Positions 1 to 8,310 of a stretch of DNA of 10,974 bases are shown in pieces. Positions within the stretch are counted from its first letter, which is position 1. Each line of letters begins with the position of its first letter. This DNA comes from Lachnospiraceae bacterium (GTDB lineage Bacteria; Bacillota; Clostridia; Lachnospirales; Lachnospiraceae). The position numbers were made by a program, and so were the translations under genes. The stretch spans positions 1 through 10,974 of the forward strand of contig CAAEAB010000063.1 of the NCBI GenBank assembly GCA_900753685.1. Reading direction: 5' to 3'. Below the pieces are notes generated by a model that was not told the DNA's origin, made no database searches, and was given only the letters and a program-made list of their open reading frames with translations.

Positions 1-488
1 GCCACCGCCGTACAGGAGCCTCCGGAGGAACCGCCCGGTACGTGGTCCGTATTCCACGGGTTCTTTGTCGGTCCGAAGGCAGAGGTTTCTGTCGTGCTTC
101 CCATGGCAAACTCATCCATATTCGTTTTTCCGATGATGACAGCGCCGGCCTTTTCCAGATTCAAAACAGCTTCCGACGTATAAGGCGGCACAAAATTATA
201 AAGAATTTTTGAACTGCAGGTTGTCACCATTCCTTCTGTACACATATTATCTTTGATGGCCACTGGAACGCCGGCCAGCGGCCCCGTAAGCTCTCCCGCG
301 TCAATTTTAGCCTGAATCTCTTCCGCTTTTTTTAGTGCGCCTTCTCTGTCTATCGTGACAAAGCTGTGGATTTTTCCTTCCACAACATCGATCTGAGCGA
401 GGGCAGCCTCCACACATTCCTTCACAGTCACTTCTTTATTTTTAATCTTTTTCCCCAGTTCGACTGCGGTGAACTGCATTAAATCCAT
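1..488 (-). CDS. gatA: Glutamyl/aspartyl-tRNA amidotransferase subunit A, 5' part (partial)
   Basis: This is the N-terminal 162 codons of GatA, cut by the window edge; the rest lies to the left. GatA is the amidase subunit of cytoplasmic GatCAB. It releases ammonia from glutamine so that mischarged Glu-tRNA(Gln) or Asp-tRNA(Asn) can be amidated. The translation starts MDLMQFTAVELGKKI and contains the amidase-signature motifs AGVPVAIKDN (residues 72-81) and PGGSSGGS (151-158). Lys79 and Ser154 match the Lys and cis-Ser of the family's Ser-cisSer-Lys triad; the nucleophilic Ser, expected near residue 178, is beyond the edge. The ATG at 488 has an ideal AGGAGG at 495-500, six bases away, overlapping the gatC stop codon, so translation is probably coupled to gatC. 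The usual family residue after GGSSGGS is Ala; Cys here is unremarkable. gatB probably follows outside the window. Confidence 0.97.
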   Translation of the reverse strand, partial: MDLMQFTAVELGKKIKNKEVTVKECVEAALAQIDVVEGKIHSFVTIDREGALKKAEEIQAKIDAGELTGPLAGVPVAIKDNMCTEGMVTTCSSKILYNFVPPYTSEAVLNLEKAGAVIIGKTNMDEFAMGSTTETSAFGPTKNPWNTDHVPGGSSGGSCTAV

Positions 489-498
489 GGTTTTCCTC

Positions 499-792
499 CT
501 ACTCTACCGTTTTCGGCACAACAAAGCTGCCATCTTTTTTCTCCGGTGCATTGGCCAGCATTTTTTCGCGGGCATCTCCATTGACAACCACATCTTCCCG
601 GAACACATTGTGTACTGGAAATACATGGGACATCGGCTCCACACCGGAAGTATCCAATTCATTTAATTTATCAATATAATCCAGCATACTGCCCATATCC
701 TTTTTTGCCTGCTCTTTTTCATCTTCAGACAATTCAAGCTTTGCCAGAATGCCGACATATTCAATGGTCTCATCTGAAATTACATTTGCCAT
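499..792 (-). CDS. gatC: Glutamyl/aspartyl-tRNA amidotransferase subunit C
   Basis: GatC (97 aa, normal for the family) is the small, largely helical subunit that wraps around GatA and GatB and stabilises the amidotransferase. Family hallmarks are the start [17 protein letters not shown], the central [12 protein letters not shown] and the C-terminal [19 protein letters not shown]. The frame stays open upstream to 852, but the ATG at 792 is preferred: it has AGGAGG at 802-807 with a 9-base spacer, and the family N-terminus begins here. That ribosome binding site overlaps the stop of the DUF4349 gene, and the gap to gatA is 10 bases, so all three are probably co-transcribed. I see no separate gatCAB promoter, though one inside the DUF4349 gene cannot be excluded. 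Confidence 0.96.
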   Translation of the reverse strand: MANVISDETIEYVGILAKLELSEDEKEQAKKDMGSMLDYIDKLNELDTSGVEPMSHVFPVHNVFREDVVVNGDAREKMLANAPEKKDGSFVVPKTVE

Positions 793-805
793 AAAATCTG
801 CCCTC

Positions 806-1813
806 CTATGCCTGATCTTTTCCGTCCGTCCGGGACTGTTTATCCGAATCACTCTTCGTTTTCTTTGCCCGTTTTTTATGGGCGATTTTTACAATGATAA
901 CAACCACCACCGCGATCACCGCCAGATAGGGAATCGCACAGATCAGACCAATAATAAAACCTCCCAGCCCTCTTCCCAGACTATAAAGGTTATTCATAAA
1001 GCCGCTTTGAATCTGTTCCCAGACAGAATCTCCCTGATTGGCCGATACAACATCCACTTCCAGAACATAAATATCCACAGTGCTGTAATCCACCAGATTG
1101 TCATAGGTATTCATCTGCCCCTGATAAGACTCCAATTCATAACGGACATCCGAAATCTTTGATTCGATGGCCAGGATATCCTCCATGGATGACGCCTCGG
1201 AAAGCAGTTCGTTCAACCGCTCAAGTTCTGTCTCCAGAGTTGAGATCCGGCCGGCCACATCCACATATTCCAGCGTAATATCCCGGACGTTTCGTGAAAT
1301 ATTTGTAATATTTCCATTATCTCCAATCTTCGAAATAAAGGTTTCCAGTTTTTCCTCCGGAATTCTCGCCGTATACCAGGCCGTGCGCTGGCTGCCCTCG
1401 GATACATAGCTGCTGCCGCCCACGCTGGAATACTCGATATAACCTCCAAGACTCTCCACCTCATTTTCCAGATTTGAAACAAATGTATCAAAAGCCCTTG
1501 TCTCCACATCCAGACTGGCATTTTTAATCAATTTCCGTCCGCTTTCTGCCGACGCCATATCTTCGGATAATATTGTATTATCACCAAGCCCTCCGGTGGT
1601 CTCCGACGCCTCCATTGTAGCCGCATCGACGCTCACCCCGGAGCCTGAACTGTAACCGTTATCCGCTGCCGCATAATTATTCGTTCTGACACCATCCGTC
1701 TTCTGTTCCACGGCGCTCTCCGCCCCGGATGGGCTGCCGCAGCCTGTGAAGATCAGTGCCAGCATCATTGATGCCGCAAAAAGAAAATATTTCCCCCGAT
1801 TTTTTTTGTTCAT
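806..1813 (-). CDS. DUF4349 domain-containing lipoprotein with C-terminal membrane anchor
   Basis: This is a 335-aa protein of the DUF4349 family; its biochemical function is unknown. Residues 1-24 are a lipoprotein signal peptide (positive N-end NKKNRGK, hydrophobic core, IFTGC lipobox), so Cys25 should be lipidated. Residues 26-95 are a low-complexity Ser/Gly/Ala linker. The DUF4349 region follows from about 95 ([19 protein letters not shown]) to 255, with a heptad-like coiled-coil stretch at about 186-236. A strong transmembrane helix (about 284-310) precedes the basic tail [10 protein letters not shown]. By the positive-inside rule that tail should be cytoplasmic, leaving the main domain outside and tethered at both ends. 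The ATG at 1813 is chosen because GGAGG lies at 1819-1823, five bases away; a TTG at 1834 would overlap the preceding gene and lacks such a site. It sits between a regulator and gatCAB, with 13-base gaps on both sides. Confidence 0.88.
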   Translation of the reverse strand: MNKKNRGKYFLFAASMMLALIFTGCGSPSGAESAVEQKTDGVRTNNYAAADNGYSSGSGVSVDAATMEASETTGGLGDNTILSEDMASAESGRKLIKNASLDVETRAFDTFVSNLENEVESLGGYIEYSSVGGSSYVSEGSQRTAWYTARIPEEKLETFISKIGDNGNITNISRNVRDITLEYVDVAGRISTLETELERLNELLSEASSMEDILAIESKISDVRYELESYQGQMNTYDNLVDYSTVDIYVLEVDVVSANQGDSVWEQIQSGFMNNLYSLGRGLGGFIIGLICAIPYLAVIAVVVVIIVKIAHKKRAKKTKSDSDKQSRTDGKDQA

Positions 1814-1826
1814 GAATTCCTCCCGT

Positions 1827-2378
1827 CTATCCAAATAACTCCAATACCATCTGAGCCGTTTCTACCATACTGGTCCCATTACTCATGCTGGTTTTTTGAA
1901 GATAACGATGTGCCTCTTCCTCCGTATATTTTTTCGCTTCCATTAACAGACTTTTTGCACTGTCAATGAGAATACGTTCTTCCCCCGAACGGCTCTTCGG
2001 CATTTCGCGACGTTTTTTGCGTCTGCGCAGCATCGTCGTCTCCAAAAGCTCGATATTATTCATGAATGTCTGGGTTTTCATCGGCAGCGCAATTTTCAGG
2101 ACTTCCATATATTCCATCTGTCCCAAAGCGACCTGAGAACCCATAACGACCATTTCATAATATTCGGGCAGGTACTTATGCAGATTGAAACAATCCATAT
2201 CGCCCAAACGGCAGCCGCAGATGACAATGCCATCGGAATCGATCATCTGGTCAATGACATTTAATACGGCGGCGCCGCTTGTACAAACCCCGACTACATT
2301 ATACCCAAAACGTGTCAACAAATTTCGTATATTTGCCGCATCTGTCTGTTTCTTAAAGGCTACGATTATGCTGACCAT
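1827..2378 (-). CDS. ANTAR-domain antiterminator with a pseudo-receiver domain (NitR-like)
   Basis: This 183-aa protein is a REC-ANTAR regulator. Residues 1-115 have the alternating beta/alpha pattern of a receiver (MVSIIVAF, YNVVGVCTSG, GIVICGCRLGD, LPMKT). The phospho-acceptor Asp at the end of strand 3 is missing: the segment reads IVICGCRL, and the N-terminal acidic pair is also absent. Residues 116-132 are a basic linker (RRRKKRREMPKSR). Residues 133-183 are a three-helix ANTAR domain (ERILIDSAKSLLMEAKKYTE, EEAHRYLQ, then a last helix ending MVLELFG). ANTAR domains bind RNA hairpins and prevent termination. The ATG at 2378 is preferred because GAGGTGA upstream is well placed; GTG 2390 and ATG 2387 lie within that site. 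It starts 39 bases after glnA. From memory, Clostridium saccharobutylicum has a comparable glnA-linked regulator called NitR. Control of glnA is inference. Confidence 0.9.
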   Translation of the reverse strand: MVSIIVAFKKQTDAANIRNLLTRFGYNVVGVCTSGAAVLNVIDQMIDSDGIVICGCRLGDMDCFNLHKYLPEYYEMVVMGSQVALGQMEYMEVLKIALPMKTQTFMNNIELLETTMLRRRKKRREMPKSRSGEERILIDSAKSLLMEAKKYTEEEAHRYLQKTSMSNGTSMVETAQMVLELFG

Positions 2379-2417
2379 TTCTCTCATCACCTCGGTTTAC
2401 TGTATGTCGGTCGGCCA

Positions 2418-3749
2418 TTAGATCCGGTATAAATATTCTTCGATCTCCCATTCAGTTACCTGAACCCGGTAGTTTTCCCATTCTTTATATTTTGCCTCGA
2501 TATATTTCTCGCTGACATGCTCACCCAGCACATTGCGGATAAAGGCATCCTTTTCCAGTTCCCGTGTCGCCTCACACAAATCCTGCGGAAGACTTTCGAT
2601 GTGAAGCGCTTCCTTTTCGTTTCTGTCCATCTCGAAAATATTCCGGTCAACCCTTGCCGGAGGAACAAGCTTTTTCTTGATTCCCTCCAGCCCTGCTGCC
2701 AGGCAGACAGCCAGAACAAGATAAGGATTACATGCCGGATCCGGGCAGCGCAGCTCCACACGGGTTCCTTTGCCCCGTGCCGCCGGCACACGCACGAGAG
2801 GACTCCGGTTCATCACAGACCAGGCGATATAAATCGGCGCCTCATAGCCGGCCACCAGACGTTTATAGGAATTTACCAGCGGATTCGTCAGAGCTGTCAT
2901 ACCTTTGGCATGGGCCAGAATTCCGGCAATAAAATGATAGGCGTCTTCACTCAATTCCAGTTCGCCTTCCGGATTATAGAAAATATTATGCCCGTTTTTC
3001 TGCATGGACATGTTAATATGCATACCGGAACCGGAAACTCCCGACTTCGGCTTCGGCATAAAGGATGCATGTAAGCCGTGGCGCTTGGCAATAGATTTAA
3101 TGACCAGCTTTAAAGTCATGATATCATCGGCTGTCTGTAAAGCTCCGTTGTGAGCAAAATCAATCTCATGCTGGGCGGAAGCGACCTCATGATGGGACGC
3201 CTCGATTTCAAAGCCCATGTCCTCCAGATTCAATACCATATCCCGGCGGGCGTTTTCTCCCAGATCCACCGGACCCAGATCAAAATAGCTGCCCTTTTCA
3301 TGGGTAATCGTCGTCGGCATACCGTTATCATCCGTATGGAAAAGGAAAAATTCACATTCCGGTCCGACCTCAAACTGATAGCCCATATCCTCAGCCTGCT
3401 TAATGACCTTTTTTAAAATATATCTCGGATCGCCCTCAAACGGCTCCCCATTCGGACGGTATACGTCACAGATCAGGCGGGCAACCTTTCCCTGCTGAGG
3501 ACGCCACGGAAAAATCTGGAAGGTATCCAAATCCGGATGAAGATACATATCCGATTCCTCAATTCGAACAAAGCCTTCGATGGCCGAACCGTCAAACATA
3601 CATTCATTTTTCAGCGCTCTTTCGATCTGACTGGCCGTAATCGCCACATTTTTTAAGGTTCCGAAAATATCTGTAAACTGTAAACGGATAAATTCAACAT
3701 CGTTATCCTGAATCATACGGATAATATCCTGCTTAGTATATCTTGACAC
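2418..3749 (-). CDS. glnA: Glutamine synthetase, type I-alpha
   Basis: GlnA (443 aa) is the cytoplasmic dodecameric enzyme that makes glutamine from glutamate, ammonia and ATP. An N-terminal beta-grasp domain (1-105) is followed by the catalytic domain. Visible motifs are [10 protein letters not shown] (51-60), metal-ligand ECE (131-133) and [10 protein letters not shown] (186-195), SGMHINMS (241-248), flap [13 protein letters not shown] (293-305) and NRSPLVRVP (314-322). Length and the lack of the extra segment and adenylylation Tyr place it in GSI-alpha, the Firmicute type regulated by feedback inhibition. Arg62, the position linked to feedback inhibition in Bacillus subtilis, is present. 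The start is GTG: an in-frame TGA lies immediately upstream, and [11 protein letters not shown] is the conserved N-terminus. A nearby ATG at 3753 is in another frame. glnA has its own candidate promoter and a leader hairpin, and is followed closely by the ANTAR gene. Ala56 replaces the more usual Ser, a mild change. Confidence 0.98.
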   Translation of the reverse strand: MSRYTKQDIIRMIQDNDVEFIRLQFTDIFGTLKNVAITASQIERALKNECMFDGSAIEGFVRIEESDMYLHPDLDTFQIFPWRPQQGKVARLICDVYRPNGEPFEGDPRYILKKVIKQAEDMGYQFEVGPECEFFLFHTDDNGMPTTITHEKGSYFDLGPVDLGENARRDMVLNLEDMGFEIEASHHEVASAQHEIDFAHNGALQTADDIMTLKLVIKSIAKRHGLHASFMPKPKSGVSGSGMHINMSMQKNGHNIFYNPEGELELSEDAYHFIAGILAHAKGMTALTNPLVNSYKRLVAGYEAPIYIAWSVMNRSPLVRVPAARGKGTRVELRCPDPACNPYLVLAVCLAAGLEGIKKKLVPPARVDRNIFEMDRNEKEALHIESLPQDLCEATRELEKDAFIRNVLGEHVSEKYIEAKYKEWENYRVQVTEWEIEEYLYRI

Positions 3750-3763
3750 TCATTTTCACTCCT
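3733..3763 (-). promoter_or_regulatory. glnA ribosome binding site, GTG start and overlapping out-of-frame ATG
   Basis: AGGAG at 3759-3763 lies nine bases before the glnA GTG (3749) and five bases before an ATG at 3753. Translation from that ATG gives only MSVKIY and a TAA at 3733-3735, so it cannot start glnA. The two starts sit in ATGAGTG. The ATG may be chance, a decoy, or a re-initiation device; only its existence is certain. Confidence 0.6.
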
Positions 3764-3769
3764 TTTTTT

Positions 3770-3805
3770 AAAAAAAGGCGTACTTATACAGCTAAGCACG
3801 CCTTT
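3770..3805 (-). terminator. Rho-independent terminator hairpin between carB and glnA (probable glnA leader attenuator)
   Basis: On the minus strand AAAGGCGTGCTTA (3805-3793) pairs with TAAGTACGCCTTT (3786-3774). This is a 13-bp stem with one G-T pair and a 6-base loop GCTGTA (3792-3787). Seven T follow (3776-3770, the first three shared with the stem), then seven A leading into the glnA AGGAG. It is a textbook intrinsic terminator and would end carAB transcripts. It also lies downstream of the candidate glnA promoter, so it would block glnA unless bypassed. The 6-base loop recalls ANTAR target hairpins: position 4 is G as in the known consensus, but position 1 is G rather than A. Confidence 0.85.
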
Positions 3806-3818
3806 GTGTTATGGGCTA

Positions 3819-3848
3819 ATCATATCAGCTAATCCCATATTTTGTCAA
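3819..3848 (-). promoter_or_regulatory. Candidate glnA promoter inside the carB 3' end
   Basis: On the minus strand, TTGACA (3848-3843) is a perfect sigma-A type -35. After an 18-base spacer comes TATGAT (3824-3819), matching five of six -10 positions. The -35 lies within the carB codons for Ile-Asp-Lys near the C-terminus, and the -10 follows the carB stop. The start point would be near 3812, giving a leader of about 63 bases that contains the hairpin at 3770-3805 from about position +8. It was read by eye without a scoring matrix. Confidence 0.6.
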
Positions 3849-6800
3849 TAGCAATTTCAGCAATATCCACCACCGACAAATTATTCAGACTGGCATTTTC
3901 CAGACTGGTCACGAGGGCTCTGGCCGTATCCAGGGATGTGAGACAGGTCACACCGGTCTCAATCGCATTCCGTCGGATCAGGAAACCGTCTCTGGATTTA
4001 TCCCGGCCATGGGTCGGCGTATCGATGATCAAATCCACTTCTCCAGCCAGAATCAGATCCAGCACATTCGGAGAACCGTCATGGATTTTATTGATCCGGG
4101 TGGCCTTCATGCCGTTTTCATTCAGCACCGCCGCCGTGCTGCGGGTGGCATAGATTTCATAACCCAGATCATAAAACCGCTTTGCGATCGGAATCAATTC
4201 TTCTTTATCCGAATCCTTCACTGTGCAGATCATTTTCTTTGTCCGCGGCAGGTTGATGCCTGCCCCCAGGAAGGATTTATATAAGGCTTCATGGAAATCT
4301 CTCGCAATACCAAGCACCTCGCCGGTGGACTTCATCTCCGGCCCAAGGCTGATCTCCGCGCCGCGGAGCTTCTCAAAGGAGAATACCGGCTGCTTGATGG
4401 CAATATAGTCAGACTTTTTCTGCAGTCCCGGCGCATATCCCAGTTCCTTAATGGACTTGCCAACAATGACCTTGGATGCGATATCCACGATCGGAATGCC
4501 CGTTACCTTACTGATATAAGGAACTGTACGGCTGGAACGCGGATTAACTTCGATGACATACACCTCATTGTCATGAACGATAAACTGGATGTTCAAAAGG
4601 CCTTTCACATGAAGGGCCCTGGCCAGACGGCCGGTATAATCCTCCAGCTTTTCGATAATCTCATCCGACAGGCTCTGGGCCGGATAAACAGAAATACTGT
4701 CTCCGGAGTGAACGCCTGCCCGCTCAATATGCTCCATGATTCCAGGAATGAGAATATCGTTGCCATCGCATACGCCGTCGACTTCCACTTCCTTGCCAAC
4801 CAGATATTTGTCGACAAGAATCGGATGCTCCTGAACGTCCCGGTTGATAATGGCCATAAACTCAACGATATCGCCGTCATTGACCGCAATCTGCATACCC
4901 TGACCGCCCAGAACATAGGACGGACGCACAAGAACCGGATACCCCAGCTCATTGGCCGCCTGGATTGCTTCTTCTGTCGTAAATACGGTCGTTCCGGCCG
5001 GACGCGGAATTTTACACTGCTCAAGGATTTCATCAAAACGTTCTCTGTCCTCGGCCGCATCCACATCGTCCGAACTTGTACCGAGAATCGGCACACCCAT
5101 TTTCATGATGGCTTCCGTCAGCTTGATGGCTGTCTGACCGCCGAACTGAACGACGGCGCCGTCCGGTTTTTCCAGACGGACAATATTTTCCACATCCTCC
5201 GGCGTCAGCGGTTCAAAATAAAGCTTATCTGCAATATCGAAATCCGTACTTACCGTTTCCGGATTGTTATTGATGATGATCGTCTCATAACCTGCGTCAG
5301 CCAGCGCCCACACACTGTGTACGGAACAATAATCGAACTCGATACCCTGGCCGATCCGGATCGGTCCGGAACCAAGGACAATGACCTTTTTGCGCATGTT
5401 ATCTCCCGGCTCCACCTCATTCTGGCTGCCAAAGCAGGAATAATAATATGGTGTTTCTGATTCAAATTCGGCGGCGCAGGTGTCTACCATTTTAAATGCG
5501 GCAATGATATTGTTGCGGTAACGCATCGCCTTAATTTCAGCTTCGCCCTTTCCCGTAAACTGGGCGATGGCCTTATCCGGAAATTCCATCCGTTTTGCCT
5601 CTTTCAAAAGCTCTACGGTCAGTTCTTCGGTCTTTAAACGACTTTCCATGTCAACCAATACTTTGATTTTATTTAAGAACCACATATCAATTTTATTAAT
5701 GGCATGGATTTTTTCGATGTCATACCCCCGGCGGAATGCTTCGGCAATGTAGAACAGACGATGGTCGTCGATGAGATAAAGAGCCTTTTCCAGTTCCTCA
5801 TCGGAAAGCTCCCCAAAACCGCCATAATTTAAGCTGTAAATATTCTGTTCCAGAGAACGGAGGGCTTTCATCAGAGCGCCCTCAAAGTTCGGACAAATAC
5901 TCATAACCTCGCCGGTGGCCTTCATCTGGGTCGTCAGTGTTCGTTTTGCGCTGACAAATTTATCGAAAGGCCATTTCGGGATTTTCACCACGCAGTAGTC
6001 CAGAGCCGGTTCAAAGCTGGCATAGGTTTTTCCGGTCACGGCGTTTTTAATCTCATCCAGGGCATAACCAAGAGCGATCTTTGCCGCAACTTTTGCAATC
6101 GGATAACCCGTCGCTTTTGAGGCCAGGGCTGAAGAACGGCTGACACGGGGATTTACCTCGATAACACAATATTCAAAGCTGTCCGGATTTAACGCATACT
6201 GAACGTTACAGCCGCCGGTGATTCCAAGCTCTGTGATAATATTCAACGCCGATGTACGAAGCATCTGATATTCTTTATCCGCCAGTGTCTGGGACGGAGC
6301 CACAACAATACTATCTCCCGTATGGACGCCGACCGGGTCAATATTTTCCATATTACAAACGGTGATACAATTGCCGTAGCTGTCTCGCATCACTTCGTAT
6401 TCGATTTCCTTCCACCCGCCAATATAACGCTCGACCAATACCTGACCGACACGACTTAAGCGCAGGCCGTTACTGGCAATTTCTTTTAATTCCTCCAACG
6501 TGTGGGCGATGCCCCCACCGCTTCCGCCCAATGTATAGGCCGGACGGATGACGACCGGATACCCAATTTTCTCAGCAAAATCTATACAACCTTTTAATGT
6601 GGTACAAACCTCGCTGGCCGCACACGGCTCACCGATTTTCTCCATGGTCTCTTTAAATTCCAGACGGTCCTCCGCTTTCTTAATCGTCTCGGAGGTCGTT
6701 CCGATCATCTCAACCTTCTTTTCGGCCAGGAAGCCGGATTCATAAAGCTCCATGGCAATATTTAATGCAGCCTGGCCGCCCAGAGTCGGAAGGAGACTGT

Positions 6801-7050
6801 CCGGCTCTTCCTTTTCGATAATTTTCTTAAGCACGTCCACATTTAACGGCTCGATATAGACTTTATCTGCGATATGTTTATCGGTCATGATGGTTGCCGG
6901 ATTTGAGTTGACAAGAACAACCTCTATGCCCTCTTCTTTCAGAGAACGGCAGGCCTGTGTACCGGCATAATCGAACTCTGCGGCCTGTCCGATGATAATC
7001 GGACCGGAACCAATGACTAACACTTTTTTGATATTATTTTTCTTAGGCAT
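3829..7050 (-). CDS. carB: Carbamoyl-phosphate synthase large subunit
   Basis: CarB (1073 aa, the same length as the Escherichia coli enzyme) takes ammonia tunnelled from CarA and, with bicarbonate and two ATP, makes carbamoyl phosphate for arginine and pyrimidine synthesis. The expected internal duplication is visible: [23 protein letters not shown] near the N-terminus recurs as [21 protein letters not shown] near residue 555, each heading a biotin-carboxylase-like/ATP-grasp half with EVNPR motifs. The last 140 or so residues are the MGS-like allosteric domain ([17 protein letters not shown] onward). I see no frameshift or missing block. The ATG at 7050 is preferred, with GGAGG at 7060-7064 nine bases away; a TTG at 7059 sits against that site. 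The gene overlaps carA by 8 bases (ATGCCTAA), so translation is coupled. The glnA -35 element lies in its last codons. Confidence 0.98.
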   Translation of the reverse strand: MPKKNNIKKVLVIGSGPIIIGQAAEFDYAGTQACRSLKEEGIEVVLVNSNPATIMTDKHIADKVYIEPLNVDVLKKIIEKEEPDSLLPTLGGQAALNIAMELYESGFLAEKKVEMIGTTSETIKKAEDRLEFKETMEKIGEPCAASEVCTTLKGCIDFAEKIGYPVVIRPAYTLGGSGGGIAHTLEELKEIASNGLRLSRVGQVLVERYIGGWKEIEYEVMRDSYGNCITVCNMENIDPVGVHTGDSIVVAPSQTLADKEYQMLRTSALNIITELGITGGCNVQYALNPDSFEYCVIEVNPRVSRSSALASKATGYPIAKVAAKIALGYALDEIKNAVTGKTYASFEPALDYCVVKIPKWPFDKFVSAKRTLTTQMKATGEVMSICPNFEGALMKALRSLEQNIYSLNYGGFGELSDEELEKALYLIDDHRLFYIAEAFRRGYDIEKIHAINKIDMWFLNKIKVLVDMESRLKTEELTVELLKEAKRMEFPDKAIAQFTGKGEAEIKAMRYRNNIIAAFKMVDTCAAEFESETPYYYSCFGSQNEVEPGDNMRKKVIVLGSGPIRIGQGIEFDYCSVHSVWALADAGYETIIINNNPETVSTDFDIADKLYFEPLTPEDVENIVRLEKPDGAVVQFGGQTAIKLTEAIMKMGVPILGTSSDDVDAAEDRERFDEILEQCKIPRPAGTTVFTTEEAIQAANELGYPVLVRPSYVLGGQGMQIAVNDGDIVEFMAIINRDVQEHPILVDKYLVGKEVEVDGVCDGNDILIPGIMEHIERAGVHSGDSISVYPAQSLSDEIIEKLEDYTGRLARALHVKGLLNIQFIVHDNEVYVIEVNPRSSRTVPYISKVTGIPIVDIASKVIVGKSIKELGYAPGLQKKSDYIAIKQPVFSFEKLRGAEISLGPEMKSTGEVLGIARDFHEALYKSFLGAGINLPRTKKMICTVKDSDKEELIPIAKRFYDLGYEIYATRSTAAVLNENGMKATRINKIHDGSPNVLDLILAGEVDLIIDTPTHGRDKSRDGFLIRRNAIETGVTCLTSLDTARALVTSLENASLNNLSVVDIAEIAIDKIWD

Positions 7051-8122
7051 CTTTCGCAACCTCCATCATATTAATAAACTTGTCAAAAAGAAATCCTGTA
7101 TCCTGCGGGCCGCCGCAAGCTTCCGGATGGAACTGAACCGTAAAAGCATTTTTGCCGAGATAATGAAGCCCTTCCATCGTGGCGTCGTTGGCATTTCTGA
7201 AGCTTATTTCTGCAACACCGTCCGGAATGGATTTCGAAGAGACCACATAGCCGTGATTCTGCGTCGAAATATAAACCCGTCCGCTGTTCAAATCCTTAAC
7301 CGGGTGATTGGCTCCCCGGTGTCCCCATTTCATCTTCCGGGTATCCGCGCCGTTAGCCAGGGCTAGAAGCTGATGGCCGAGACAGATACCAAACATCGGT
7401 ATATCTGCATCAAAGAGTTTTTTTACCTCAGCCACGATCGGCATACAGTCTTTTGGGTCCCCAGGACCATTGGAAAGCATAACTCCATCCGGAGCATCCG
7501 CCATAATTTCTTCCGCCGATGTATAAGCCGGATAAATCGTCACTTCGCAATTCCGCTTTGCAAGCTCCCTTGCGATATTTCTTTTTGCGCCGAAATCCAT
7601 CAGGGCAACCTTATATTTTCCGTCGGAAAAATGTTCCTTCTCAGAACAGGTCACCTTTTTAACTACATCTTCAGCTTTGAATGCCCGAATCTTCGGAAGG
7701 ATTTCTTCCAGATCAAAATGTTCATTTGTGGTGATCATGCCATTCATCGTACCCTGACTTCTCAGAATCTTCGTCAATGCCCGGGTATCAATTCCCTCAA
7801 TTCCCGGAATATCATGCGCCTTTAAGAATTCGGACAGACCACATTCATTCCGGAAATTGCTCGGCGCCGCTGCCAGTTCTCTAACAATAAACCCATCCGG
7901 CCAAGGTCTGTCATCTTCCATATCGTCAAAACATACACCATAATTTCCAATTATTGGATATGTCATGACGACGGCTTCCCCGGCATAGGATGGGTCTGTA
8001 AGAATCTCTAAATATCCTGTCATTGACGTATTAAAAACGATTTCACTAATCATCTCTTTCTGCGAACCAATGCTTGTTCCTTCAAAGACTGTGCCATCGG
8101 CTAGTATTAAAAATGCCTTCAT
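7043..8122 (-). CDS. carA: Carbamoyl-phosphate synthase small (glutaminase) subunit
   Basis: CarA (359 aa, normal length) hydrolyses glutamine and passes ammonia to CarB. Residues 1-150 are the CPSase small-subunit N-terminal domain ([35 protein letters not shown]). Residues 170-355 are a class I glutamine amidotransferase with the nucleophile Cys247 in GICLGHQ, the TQNHGY segment at 287-292, and His332/Glu334 in FHPEA, so the catalytic triad is intact. The ATG at 8122 is preceded by AGGTGA with a short spacer. It is the first gene of the carAB unit and is divergent from the SleC-like gene. The region upstream holds candidate promoters, an ARG-box-like site and a hairpin, described separately. 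No pyrimidine (PyrR-type) leader was recognised. Confidence 0.98.
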   Translation of the reverse strand: MKAFLILADGTVFEGTSIGSQKEMISEIVFNTSMTGYLEILTDPSYAGEAVVMTYPIIGNYGVCFDDMEDDRPWPDGFIVRELAAAPSNFRNECGLSEFLKAHDIPGIEGIDTRALTKILRSQGTMNGMITTNEHFDLEEILPKIRAFKAEDVVKKVTCSEKEHFSDGKYKVALMDFGAKRNIARELAKRNCEVTIYPAYTSAEEIMADAPDGVMLSNGPGDPKDCMPIVAEVKKLFDADIPMFGICLGHQLLALANGADTRKMKWGHRGANHPVKDLNSGRVYISTQNHGYVVSSKSIPDGVAEISFRNANDATMEGLHYLGKNAFTVQFHPEACGGPQDTGFLFDKFINMMEVAKDA

Positions 8123-8173
8123 TCAATCACCTGTCCCTTTCTTATCCCTGTCTCAGCCACACCGGAGCTGTTA

Positions 8174-8187
8174 GGTATAATTATTCA
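8174..8187 (-). promoter_or_regulatory. ARG-box-like operator in the carA leader
   Basis: The minus strand reads TGAATAATTATACC, matching 13 of 14 positions of the general ArgR/AhrC box TGNATWWWWATNCA; only the final A is replaced by C. It lies about 15-30 bases downstream of the likely start of the proximal carA promoter, where a bound repressor could block transcription. Arginine control of carAB is well known in other bacteria. The surroundings are very AT-rich, so a chance match is possible. Confidence 0.35.
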
Positions 8188-8209
8188 CATTTTCCTTTTT
8201 ATATGCATA

Positions 8210-8238
8210 AATATAAGCATTTTGCCCTATTTTTCCAA
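8210..8238 (-). promoter_or_regulatory. Candidate proximal carA promoter
   Basis: On the minus strand TTGGAA (8238-8233) matches four of six -35 positions and, after exactly 17 bases, TATATT (8215-8210) matches five of six -10 positions. A run of T lies just upstream, as often seen near strong promoters. The leader to the carA start would be about 80 bases. It overlaps the T-run of the hairpin described at 8237-8272. Confidence 0.4.
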
Positions 8239-8272
8239 AAAAAAAGAGTGATTCGTGAATTTTATTCCGAAT
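8237..8272 (-). terminator. Hairpin followed by nine T upstream of carA
   Basis: On the minus strand ATTCGGAAT pairs with ATTC(A)CGAAT around an AAA loop: a 9-bp stem with one bulged A (8272-8251). After five bases (CACTC) come nine T (8245-8237). It could act as a weak terminator or attenuator for transcripts from the distal promoter at 8316-8344. The low GC of the stem and the 5-base gap before the T-run argue against strong termination. The same bases also resemble an ARG box, but with one base too few between the half sites. Confidence 0.3.
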
Positions 8273-8310
8273 TTCTTTTTCTTTCATATCTGACAAAAAA
8301 CCCTAAATTG

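Noticed and set aside
793..852. Upstream extension of gatC to 852
   Set aside because: It would overlap the DUF4349 gene by 47 bases, the added residues are not GatC-like, and the ribosome site fits the ATG at 792.
3811..3840. ATGGG...CCCAT imperfect hairpin spanning the carB stop, considered as the first hairpin of a two-hairpin ANTAR target
   Set aside because: It has only a 5-bp outer stem with a bulge and no 6-base loop, and it lies upstream of the predicted transcript start, overlapping the promoter.
4291..5460. Long plus-strand open frame (389 codons) opposite carB
   Set aside because: It lies wholly antisense to an intact, highly conserved carB; its translation shows no domain and has the odd composition of a shadow frame.
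8123..8209. PyrR-type or glutamine riboswitch-type leader before carA
   Set aside because: No PyrR binding-loop pattern and no glnA/Downstream-peptide riboswitch motif could be recognised in the leader.
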